From Chitinophagales bacterium (lineage in GTDB: Bacteria > Bacteroidota > Bacteroidia > Chitinophagales > UBA2359), in the NCBI GenBank assembly GCA_041392475.1, contig JAWKLZ010000003.1, positions 62,001-126,000 of the forward strand: a stretch of DNA of 64,000 bases, in the 5' to 3' direction. Below, piece by piece: positions 1 through 6,865 of the stretch. Below the pieces are notes generated by a model that was not told the DNA's origin, ran no database searches, and saw nothing but the letters and a program-made list of their open reading frames with translations. The first letter of the stretch is position 1. The number at the start of each line of letters is the position of its first letter. The position numbers were made by a program, and so were the translations under genes.

Positions 1-1233
1 TTTGGGTTGAACATTTTGGTGGTATAGGTATTCTTCCAACATTCCCCTTATTTCGTTAGTCGTTGCAGCTTCACCTGTCAATTTCCTTACATATACATTC
101 GCAAAAATCTTATTTTCTTCTGGGCCTGCTTGTCCAATAAACATATCTGCAAAGTTCTCGGCATCTTTTTGTGTATATTTTAGATTGATTGCTTTTGGAC
201 CGATAGAAAGTACATGTAAATCGGGTTTGCGTGGGTTGTACATCACTTTTAGTTCTCCTGAAAACTTCGTGCCTGCACCATTCTTTACTTCTACTTTAAT
301 AAAGTTGAGTTCTGGATCTAATTTGACTGTATTGATATAGGTGAAGTGATGCGGTCCACCTGTAAGTTGTACTTCGTTGAATTTTGAAGATTTAGCGGGT
401 TTTCCGTTGATGTATATCGTAAAATTGTTTGCAGCAAGCGGGTGAGAAGAAAGGGCTTTTAGTTTAATGGTCATCATTTCATCCTCAGCATACATCCCTT
501 TTTCGGGCAATTCATCGGGATTGGGGCTAAACCAAAAAACATTCAAGTCGGCATCTTCGTGTACTTCATTTTCTTCTGAATGAGGTGTATTCTCAGTATT
601 TGTGATTTTTGTAGTGATGGTTTCATAGTCTATAAGAGGCTTTGCAGATACTGTTTTGTCATTGTTTTGAAGATTTGATGCATCATTCCCTCCAACTTTT
701 GTATCGGCAACTGTGCCTGTTTTACTTTGAATATTTGCTATATAATTCTTTACCAAGTCATCATTGGGATTAAAATATTTCAAAATAGTGTTGTAATCTC
801 CCAATGCTCCTTTCAAATCGCCCATTTTATACTTCAATGCCGCCCGTTCAAAATAAGCTTGTTCATACTTTGAATCCAATTTTATTGCCATAGTCAGATC
901 TTTTAAGGATCCTCCATCATCATTCAAGTAAGAATTTCGCAAACAACCTCGGTTGAAATAGGCAGTGGCATTGTTGGGATTTGCTTCAATGGCTTTATTG
1001 TAATCCTCCAATGCTTTGTTGTTTTTACCGAGCATTTGGTTGGACTTTCCTCTATAAATATAAGCAGCATCTATAAACCCTTCATTTGCTTCAATCACCT
1101 TTGTTAACAATTCGATAGCATCTTTATAATCTTCATTGTTATATGCCTTAAACCCTTGCTGATATAGCCCCTGAGCTTGGGAATATACCGCAAATAGTAG
1201 CATCAAGAATATGATGAAGAGTAAGTTTTTCAT
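1..1233 (-). CDS. TPR protein with caspase-like domain, 3' part missing
   Basis: The frame is open from the ATG at 1233 to the window edge (411 codons), so the C-terminus is missing. It begins with a hydrophobic signal peptide (MKNLLFIIFLMLLLFAVYSQ), followed by several TPR units (for example GLYQQGFKAYNNEDYKDAIE and NPNNATAYFNRGCLRNSY). A middle domain that looks beta-rich follows. Near the edge comes LHVLSIGPKAINLKYTQKDA, which resembles the first strand and the 'kDA' helix of the bacterial caspase/metacaspase p20 fold. The catalytic His and Cys would lie outside the window, so peptidase activity is not shown. It is the last gene seen in a minus-strand run with a TPR protein and a papain-family peptidase, 54 bp after the preceding gene. 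The TPR and export calls are firm; the caspase call is fairly confident from the first strand and helix only. Confidence 0.8.
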   Translation of the reverse strand, partial: MKNLLFIIFLMLLFAVYSQAQGLYQQGFKAYNNEDYKDAIELLTKVIEANEGFIDAAYIYRGKSNQMLGKNNKALEDYNKAIEANPNNATAYFNRGCLRNSYLNDDGGSLKDLTMAIKLDSKYEQAYFERAALKYKMGDLKGALGDYNTILKYFNPNDDLVKNYIANIQSKTGTVADTKVGGNDASNLQNNDKTVSAKPLIDYETITTKITNTENTPHSEENEVHEDADLNVFWFSPNPDELPEKGMYAEDEMMTIKLKALSSHPLAANNFTIYINGKPAKSSKFNEVQLTGGPHHFTYINTVKLDPELNFIKVEVKNGAGTKFSGELKVMYNPRKPDLHVLSIGPKAINLKYTQKDAENFADMFIGQAGPEENKIFANVYVRKLTGEAATTNEIRGMLEEYLYHQNVQPK

Positions 1234-1259
1234 GGCATTTTTTATTTAAAATCACAGTA

Positions 1260-1267
1260 CAAAATTA
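1260..1267 (-). promoter_or_regulatory. Candidate Bacteroidota -7 box (TAATTTTG)
   Basis: On the minus strand this reads TAATTTTG, matching the Bacteroidota primary sigma -7 consensus TAnnTTTG. It ends 27 nt before the ATG of the TPR/caspase gene, in the 54-bp gap after the upstream TPR gene. No good TTG -33 box is seen at 17-23 nt. It could give the caspase gene its own transcript within the operon. Confidence 0.4.
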
Positions 1268-1287
1268 CACTGCCTGTAAACGTAAAA

Positions 1288-2208
1288 TTATTTATTTTCT
1301 TGCTCCAGTTTTGCTTTTAAGCGTTTGGCATTCTCATTATTAGCATCCAACTGCAATATTTTATCACAGTCTTTCATCGCTTTTTCCAAATCCCTCATTC
1401 TGTAATACAAGACCGCTCTGCTTTCATACGCTCTTGCATAAGATGGATTGAGGCGTATGGCTTTATTGAAGTCAATAAGTGCTTCATTATACAACTTTGA
1501 ATTTTGTTTAGAAATGCCTCGATTGTGATGAGCAATATAGCTATCTTCCTCTAATTCAATCGTATGGTCGTAGTCTGCAATTGCAGCAGCGTAATCACCC
1601 AAAGCATGGTAACACATTCCTCTATAGTTAAAAGCTTTTTCTGCATTGCCTTCATCCGCTTCAATAATGATGGTGAAATACTGAATAGCACTCACAAAAT
1701 CAGATTGTTTGTAGGCAGCTACGCCTCCCTGAAAAGCAGATACAGCTGCTCCAATATCTTTATTGGATAGCTGTTGTTCGTTTAAATCAGGGACAAGTGT
1801 TATCTTTTCTTCGTTTTCCAAATCATCTTCTTGTACAATTTCTTCTTCATTTGCAGTATTGACTTCATCCTCAACTTTGCTTTCTTGTTCATCTACTTCA
1901 TCACTCTCCGCTTTGGTTTCTTCTACTTCACCCGTATCTTCTCCCATGATGTCTTCATCTTCTGAATCCAGAGGAGATTTTTGCAGCGCATAGTATGATT
2001 TTCCTATATAGGTATAGTTTTTTTCATTGGATTCATCTGATGACTCGATAGCATTTATAAAATGTTCCAAAGCTTCCTCGTATAAACCTTGTTCATACGC
2101 ATCCACACCTTTCTCATAGAAACTTTGAGCATCGTCATTTTGCGCTTGCAAATACACAGGATGCAAAGCAATAAAAATCACCACAAAAGAGAAAAATAGT
2201 GTTTTCAT
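1288..2208 (-). CDS. Secreted TPR-repeat protein with acidic linker
   Basis: 306 residues. The N-terminus MKTLFFSFVVIFIALHPVYLQ is a Sec signal ending at AQ. One TPR lies at about residues 28-75. It is followed by a very acidic stretch (about 75-140, mostly E and D) that is probably a flexible linker, and then four more TPR units (about 155-300) with typical cores such as AFNYRGMCYHALGDYAAAI and ALIDFNKAIRLNPSYARAYE. No enzymatic domain is visible. It is probably a periplasmic or surface scaffold. It sits 16 bp after the papain-family peptidase gene and 54 bp before the TPR/caspase gene, consistent with one operon. The repeat call is firm; its partner is unknown. Confidence 0.85.
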   Translation of the reverse strand: MKTLFFSFVVIFIALHPVYLQAQNDDAQSFYEKGVDAYEQGLYEEALEHFINAIESSDESNEKNYTYIGKSYYALQKSPLDSEDEDIMGEDTGEVEETKAESDEVDEQESKVEDEVNTANEEEIVQEDDLENEEKITLVPDLNEQQLSNKDIGAAVSAFQGGVAAYKQSDFVSAIQYFTIIIEADEGNAEKAFNYRGMCYHALGDYAAAIADYDHTIELEEDSYIAHHNRGISKQNSKLYNEALIDFNKAIRLNPSYARAYESRAVLYYRMRDLEKAMKDCDKILQLDANNENAKRLKAKLEQENK

Positions 2209-2224
2209 TGAATAAACTTCTTCT

Positions 2225-4000
2225 TTACCAATCTTCTGCTACTACTCGAAGAACCAAAGGTACAATCGTACCGCCACTTGTAGAGTTAGAATCAAAATGA
2301 ATCGTTTCCGCACCATATTGAATATCCGATGAAGGAATCAATCTGTCTCGCAATACAGTTTGTAGGCGGTAAGCCATATCCCCCGACGAATTTTTTATAT
2401 TTTCGATAATGAAAGGTAGATTGTTAATTCTTTCAGCCGAAAACAACACACAAAGGTGATCTGCGCCAGGGTTTGCAATTCCTAAAGCCGTATTTTTGTT
2501 GGGTATCACAATTTCGGCACCGCTTACCGTAATCAAAGCAGACTCATTGATACCTGCAAACTTAGAATTCAATGCTTCTTGTCGAGGCCAGTGTATGTGG
2601 GACATATTCTGAGCATCAATACTAAAAATATAGACATACATATCCTGTATCTCATTGCTGGCATAAATCTGAAACGATTGTCCGACTTCCCAATCTTGTT
2701 TCTTTAGTTCATAGTGCATACCGTCCAAATAAGCTTCTGCAGTATTGAAAATAGGCACATTGCGATTGAATCCTGCCAAATACTTAAATTCAAAACTACC
2801 CGAAAGACTGATAGGGATGGCTTCTGGAACAATTTCTTCAAAAGGATCTACTTCTACTATTTCATCAGCATCAAAAACTTCCTCCAACGAAACTTCTTCT
2901 GAAACCATATCTCCCTCAGAAGTATTAGAAGGAGTTTGTTGTTCTTCAAAATCAGCAACTACTGCTTCGTATTCTACAGCCTCATCTTCTGTAAGGGGTT
3001 CAGGAGCAAGCACAGGAATATCTACATCTTCAATATCGTTTTTTACAACATAGTCCTGAAAAGTTTTGACTTTGGTTTGTGAAGCAGGTTTGAGAAACAA
3101 TTGGTAGGCATATTTGCAGTTATTCGCAAAATACTTGTACTTAATTCGTACAAAACCATCATCAGCCCAATCTTTTCCCCAACTGTTCATTACTTCAAAA
3201 GCACCTTCGGCTTCATCATAACCGACCACGACCATTGCATGACCGCCCATCGGGGTAGTATTCCCCAAATCTGGCCACCAAAACTTAGAACCTCTTCTCA
3301 GGCGTGCAAAATTCTTGCGAATGTTTAAGCCAATAATCACAGGTTTGCCTTGTGCCAAACTTTCTTTGACCCGCAGCACCTTCAATTTTGGTTCTGCTTC
3401 TGATTCGAATAGGGTCATGTAGTCCGAAACTTTGTACTTTTTGGCATACTCTTGAATCGTAGATTCTGGATTGCGCTGACAGTTGTTGACATCACGGTCA
3501 AAATCCCTTGCATAACAATCCCCTTTACTTGATAATAGTTCAATGGCATCACTAATACGAGAGCCACCTGCACAATCTCCCACTTTGATTTGATTGTAGA
3601 CAAACAAAGCCGAGTGGGCATTTTTGGTAATCATGCGTTTGTCAGTCCAACCATTCTCGATGGCTTGTTGAATTGTCAAAGCACCATACCCTGTAGCCCA
3701 GCCTACACAAGAGTTGATTTCACCTTGATTTCCCACCATTGGACAATAAGGTTTCAAATCTACTTTGAGCGGAAGTTCGGTAAATCTCTCAGAATCGTAG
3801 CGTGCTCGACGGGGTTTAGACTCATAAATTTGATCTTCTTTGGTATCCAAAATAAGTCCTGTTGGAAAGTCTTTGAAATCACCCTCATCATCATCACTTT
3901 GAGCCACTGCAATGTCGCAACAAAAGACACTTATAATCAGCAGAATACCGAATAAATAGGGCTGAATCCTGTTGATACTACCAATCCCAATCCGTGTCAT
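2225..4000 (-). CDS. Secreted papain-family (C1) cysteine peptidase with DUF4384-like C-terminus
   Basis: 591 residues from the ATG at 4000. A longer frame to 4132 exists, but only this start gives a signal peptide (YLFGILLIISVFCCDIAVAQ), and it overlaps the upstream gene by just 23 bp. The catalytic core is at about residues 75-305. Cys98 lies in NQGEINSCVGWA, preceded by the oxyanion Gln92. His254 lies in GGHAMVVVGYDE and Asn272 in NSWGKDW, so the whole C1 set is present. No clear propeptide is seen between the signal and the core. An acidic linker (about 325-410) leads to a C-terminal domain of about 180 residues resembling DUF4384 (SFQIYASNEIQDMYVYIFSI), a beta domain that I recall occurring with caspase-like peptidases and kinases. 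That fits the TPR/caspase gene downstream. The substrate is unknown. Confidence 0.88.
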   Translation of the reverse strand: MTRIGIGSINRIQPYLFGILLIISVFCCDIAVAQSDDDEGDFKDFPTGLILDTKEDQIYESKPRRARYDSERFTELPLKVDLKPYCPMVGNQGEINSCVGWATGYGALTIQQAIENGWTDKRMITKNAHSALFVYNQIKVGDCAGGSRISDAIELLSSKGDCYARDFDRDVNNCQRNPESTIQEYAKKYKVSDYMTLFESEAEPKLKVLRVKESLAQGKPVIIGLNIRKNFARLRRGSKFWWPDLGNTTPMGGHAMVVVGYDEAEGAFEVMNSWGKDWADDGFVRIKYKYFANNCKYAYQLFLKPASQTKVKTFQDYVVKNDIEDVDIPVLAPEPLTEDEAVEYEAVVADFEEQQTPSNTSEGDMVSEEVSLEEVFDADEIVEVDPFEEIVPEAIPISLSGSFEFKYLAGFNRNVPIFNTAEAYLDGMHYELKKQDWEVGQSFQIYASNEIQDMYVYIFSIDAQNMSHIHWPRQEALNSKFAGINESALITVSGAEIVIPNKNTALGIANPGADHLCVLFSAERINNLPFIIENIKNSSGDMAYRLQTVLRDRLIPSSDIQYGAETIHFDSNSTSGGTIVPLVLRVVAEDW

Positions 4001-4739
4001 TTGTATTTGTATTTGAGTTATCGTTAGTATTGTTATAGTCAGACCCACCATTTTGATCATAGCCACCAGTGTTGTCATAACCGCCTTGGTTTTGGTTGTA
4101 CTGGTCGGTGCCGTTTTGGTCAAAACCACCATTATTAGTGTCCGTACCTATTTCATTCCAATCTTTAAATTCATAAGGATCTACAAAATTTTCTTGTAAA
4201 TAGCCGTCAGTGAACTGTTTGGACTGAACTTTTAGAGAAAGATACTTTCCGACTAATTCAGAAGTAGCACCAATCAATTCGGTGATAAGTAACAATAATG
4301 GATTCCCATCAATTTCGTCGCCAGTCACATCTCTCAGGGGTTGTTGGAAGTTTTCGGCATAGAAGTCATTCAGATTGTCTAATTGGACTTCCATATTGTT
4401 GCCATACATTTCGGGGAATTTCTCAACGAATTTTCGTTTTTTTGGATCGGTTAGGTCTTTTTTAATCTCGTATAATACCTTGTCAAACTCACGTTGGGTA
4501 CGGGCATATCCTTGCTCAACGGTTTTTACATCAGCAGGATTGTACAAGTCGGCTTTTTGCTTGAATTCCATCACCGTACGTTCTGCTTCATCTCGCATTT
4601 CAATATATTTTTTCATGAATTTGGTATCCAAGAATTGATCGAGGGCTTCGTCGACTTTCTTTTTCTGTGCATAAGTAGGTGTAGTAGTGAAGGTTATTAC
4701 TAAAAATAAGCTAAATAGTGCAAAAATTATTGCTCTCAT
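3978..4739 (-). CDS. Secreted protein of unknown function with N/G/D-rich tail
   Basis: 253 residues from the ATG at 4739. An in-frame ATG at 4790 would put 17 extra residues before the signal peptide, so the shorter start is preferred: MRAIIFALFSLFLVITF, ending at TYAQ. The mature part (about 25-190) is charged and probably helical, with regions such as RTQREFDKVLYEIKKDLTDP. The last 60 residues are low complexity, built from N, G, Q, D and Y (GGYDNTGGYDQNGGSDYN), and end in DWDW. I do not recognise the family. It is the first gene of the minus-strand run and overlaps the start of the papain-family peptidase by 23 bp, which suggests translational coupling. An inhibitor or chaperone role for the peptidase is possible but is a guess. 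Confidence 0.72.
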   Translation of the reverse strand: MRAIIFALFSLFLVITFTTTPTYAQKKKVDEALDQFLDTKFMKKYIEMRDEAERTVMEFKQKADLYNPADVKTVEQGYARTQREFDKVLYEIKKDLTDPKKRKFVEKFPEMYGNNMEVQLDNLNDFYAENFQQPLRDVTGDEIDGNPLLLLITELIGATSELVGKYLSLKVQSKQFTDGYLQENFVDPYEFKDWNEIGTDTNNGGFDQNGTDQYNQNQGGYDNTGGYDQNGGSDYNNTNDNSNTNTNDTDWDW

Positions 4740-5600
4740 TGTTGTAAGGTTTTGAGGTTTGAATAATATTGGTTTAATGTTTTCTATCACATTAGACGAA
4801 TTTGAGTGGGCATTTCGGACAAATAATTGGCATTAATTTAAAAAGGTTAAGAAAAATAAATTTTTTATTTCGGTTCATGGTAAAAAAGTAAGTAGGAGTG
4901 GTTGCTATGTATCGAAATAGGATTTCTTCACATATAAGTGCCAGCTCCTACTTTTATTAAACCATTAAAACCTCTTTTTATAAATTGTTGTAAAGCATTG
5001 CAGCAGCATTAAGCACTGCAATACTTCTTATTGATTCCTATTATTTTTTAGTCCTTGTAAGTAGTGAATGCAAAATACTGTTGATAATGGTATACTACTT
5101 ATTAATTTGAATGAGAGGTTGTTGTATTATTATCTTCAAAGAACATCTAAATAACACCCACAAAATTATTGCATTTTACTCACTTCATCAAACCAAAAAA
5201 GTCAAAAAGATTGGAGTCTAAAGATTTTTTTGTAATGAAAAATATTCATTATCAATAGATTAGTGTTTGTTGGCTTTGCAATTGAAGTGTTGTAATTTTA
5301 TCAAAAATAGCTTTTTTTTTCTGATTATTGTAGCAATTTTTTCTTCAATTTAATAGCCAAAAGTGTGAGGTTTGTATTTGATAATGCCTGCACCCTCATT
5401 CTGTCTATCTCTTAATGTATATCTTTTGAAGGATGTTACCGTTGCCGCTTATTGTTCCTACTTTTTAATTAGTCAACGAGTAAAATACGCTTTTTCTGAC
5501 ATTTTAACAAAAGAAAAAACACAAATTGAGAATTTTTTGGGCATTTTTATGGTTTTTATCTTGGAAACCTTTTTATCTGACCAAACAAAACCTTTCTACT
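4740..5600. other. Long AT-rich intergenic region between divergent peptidase genes
   Basis: About 860 bp with no convincing gene. Short frames here lack conserved motifs or signal peptides. It is rich in A and T and contains an imperfect inverted repeat (AAGTAGGAGTGG near 4890 against CCAGCTCCTACTTT near 4941) with about 40 bases between the arms. I found no exact TAnnTTTG box close to either start. It must hold the promoters of the leftward peptidase operon and of the rightward papain-like gene, and it could encode an RNA. Confidence 0.5.
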
Positions 5601-6365
5601 ATGAGAAAAGTACTTCAATTTTGGTGTTTTTTCAGCCTCTCACTCTGCTTTCATCCTCTCAATGCTCAAAACTCCTCCCTTATTGAACTACTCGAAGAAC
5701 TTGAAGAAAAGCTTCTAGAACTTCAAGAGGAACAATCCTACGATAACAATTATTATGATACAGATTACTACAATACCGAACCAGAACAAGACAATAATTA
5801 CAACTCCAATGAAAGTGCACTTAAATATGTAGGCATTCCCAGCGAAAAATTGAACTACATAGCTTCTGCTCAAGAAAATTCGCAATGGTGTTGGGCGGCT
5901 TCTATTCAAATGATTTTCAACTACTATGGAGTCGATATCACCCAGTCACAAATTGTATCTCGCACCTATGGGACTGATTATTGGGGCAACCTTCCTGATT
6001 GGCCAGCCAGTTTCCAAACTATTCATGCCAACCTCAACAATTGGAGTATTGACAACAATGGACAGTATTATGAAGTAAGTGCCGAAATGGGTATGGGGAC
6101 TCCAACTCCTGCTTTTTTGGTGGAAGAACTCAGCAATAATAGACCTGTTATCATTGGCTACAATACAGGTCAAGGTGGTCATGCAGTGATTGTGACAGCA
6201 ATCAGCTATTATCCTACTGCTTACGGTCCACAGGTGCAAACAATCATAGTACGGGATCCGTGGCCCAGTTATAGCAACCTTCAATCACTGGGTAGAATAG
6301 AATATGATGCACTTTCATTGGCAACTAATACACAAGCTTATTGGTCGGTGAGGATAAAGAGATAG
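5601..6365 (+). CDS. Secreted papain-like cysteine peptidase (AvrRpt2/C39-like)
   Basis: 254 residues. The ATG at 5601 is chosen over an upstream start at 5526 because it begins a clean signal peptide (MRKVLQFWCFFSLSLCFHPL, then NAQ). A Glu/Leu-rich helical segment (about 26-45) and a Tyr/Asn/Asp-rich linker (about 47-70) follow. The catalytic domain has Cys97 in SQWCWAASIQM, His194 in GQGGHAVIVTA and Asp219 in VRDPWPS, the typical set of the papain-like family that includes AvrRpt2 and C39-like peptidases. It is not closely similar to the C1 peptidase encoded 1.6 kb away on the other strand. No transporter is adjacent, so it probably acts by itself outside the cytoplasm. Its substrate is unknown. 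Confidence 0.85.
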   Translation: MRKVLQFWCFFSLSLCFHPLNAQNSSLIELLEELEEKLLELQEEQSYDNNYYDTDYYNTEPEQDNNYNSNESALKYVGIPSEKLNYIASAQENSQWCWAASIQMIFNYYGVDITQSQIVSRTYGTDYWGNLPDWPASFQTIHANLNNWSIDNNGQYYEVSAEMGMGTPTPAFLVEELSNNRPVIIGYNTGQGGHAVIVTAISYYPTAYGPQVQTIIVRDPWPSYSNLQSLGRIEYDALSLATNTQAYWSVRIKR

Positions 6366-6461
6366 GCCATGAAATGGTGTGTTTTTGTTAAAACTATAAT
6401 TAAAACACTTTTTTCGGTTCATTTTACTAAAAAAAACAGCTGTTTTTTGCGTATTTTTTAT

Positions 6462-6469
6462 TATCTTTG
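6462..6469 (+). promoter_or_regulatory. Candidate -7 box (TATCTTTG)
   Basis: TATCTTTG matches TAnnTTTG and ends 50 nt before the ATG of the 84-codon gene. A TTTG lies only 12 nt upstream, closer than the usual -33 spacing, so the match is partial. Confidence 0.4.
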
Positions 6470-6519
6470 AAACTCTATGAGTGAATAGAATTTTTTCAAA
6501 ATTTTAAAAGGATAGCAAA

Positions 6520-6774
6520 ATGAATAACATACAATCATTAGAACAAGTAATGGACAACCTTCAAAGTAGAGGTTATGTAGAATCTCTTGCTTGGGTAGGT
6601 GATAAACTCAGAATGGGAGGCATTATGCTAAACCCCAATCAGGTGAAAGTCATAGGCACTTACGACATTGAAGAAAATAGTTTCTCAAAAGTATTTGCAT
6701 TGACTACTGATGCTGGCGAACAGGGTTATTTGATTGACCTCGGCGGCAAATTTGAAAAATATTTATTGAGTTGA
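6520..6774 (+). CDS. Small conserved-looking cytoplasmic protein, 84 aa
   Basis: 84 residues with no signal peptide or membrane segment. The pattern (LEQVMDNLQSRGYVESLAW at the start, IGTYDIEENSFSKVFALTTD in the middle, GYLIDLGGKFEKYL at the end) recalls a small Bacteroidota family of about 100 residues that is sometimes misnamed 'phosphoribosylpyrophosphate synthetase'. It has none of the PRPP-synthase motifs. The similarity is from memory and weak. The gene stands alone, with a candidate promoter upstream and a terminator hairpin directly after it, which supports it being expressed as a monocistronic unit. The function is unknown. Confidence 0.7.
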   Translation: MNNIQSLEQVMDNLQSRGYVESLAWVGDKLRMGGIMLNPNQVKVIGTYDIEENSFSKVFALTTDAGEQGYLIDLGGKFEKYLLS

Positions 6775-6807
6775 TATAATTCACTAGAATTGAAGTTACT
6801 GAAAAAA

Positions 6808-6843
6808 TAACGGTTAGACTACACCAGTCAGCCGTTTTTTTTT
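6808..6843 (+). terminator. Intrinsic terminator after the small gene
   Basis: AACGGTT(A)GACT pairs with AGTCAGCCGTT (one bulged A, one G-T pair) around a short loop, and is followed by an uninterrupted run of T. It lies about 35 bp after the stop at 6774 and faces the convergent PPDK-like gene. Confidence 0.7.
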
Positions 6844-6865
6844 GTCCAAAATCCAATAACCCTTA

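Noticed and set aside
4883..4956. Stem-loop between AAGTAGGAGTGG and CCAGCTCCTACTTT
   Set aside because: Imperfect pairing over a 40-base loop; too weak to call an RNA element.
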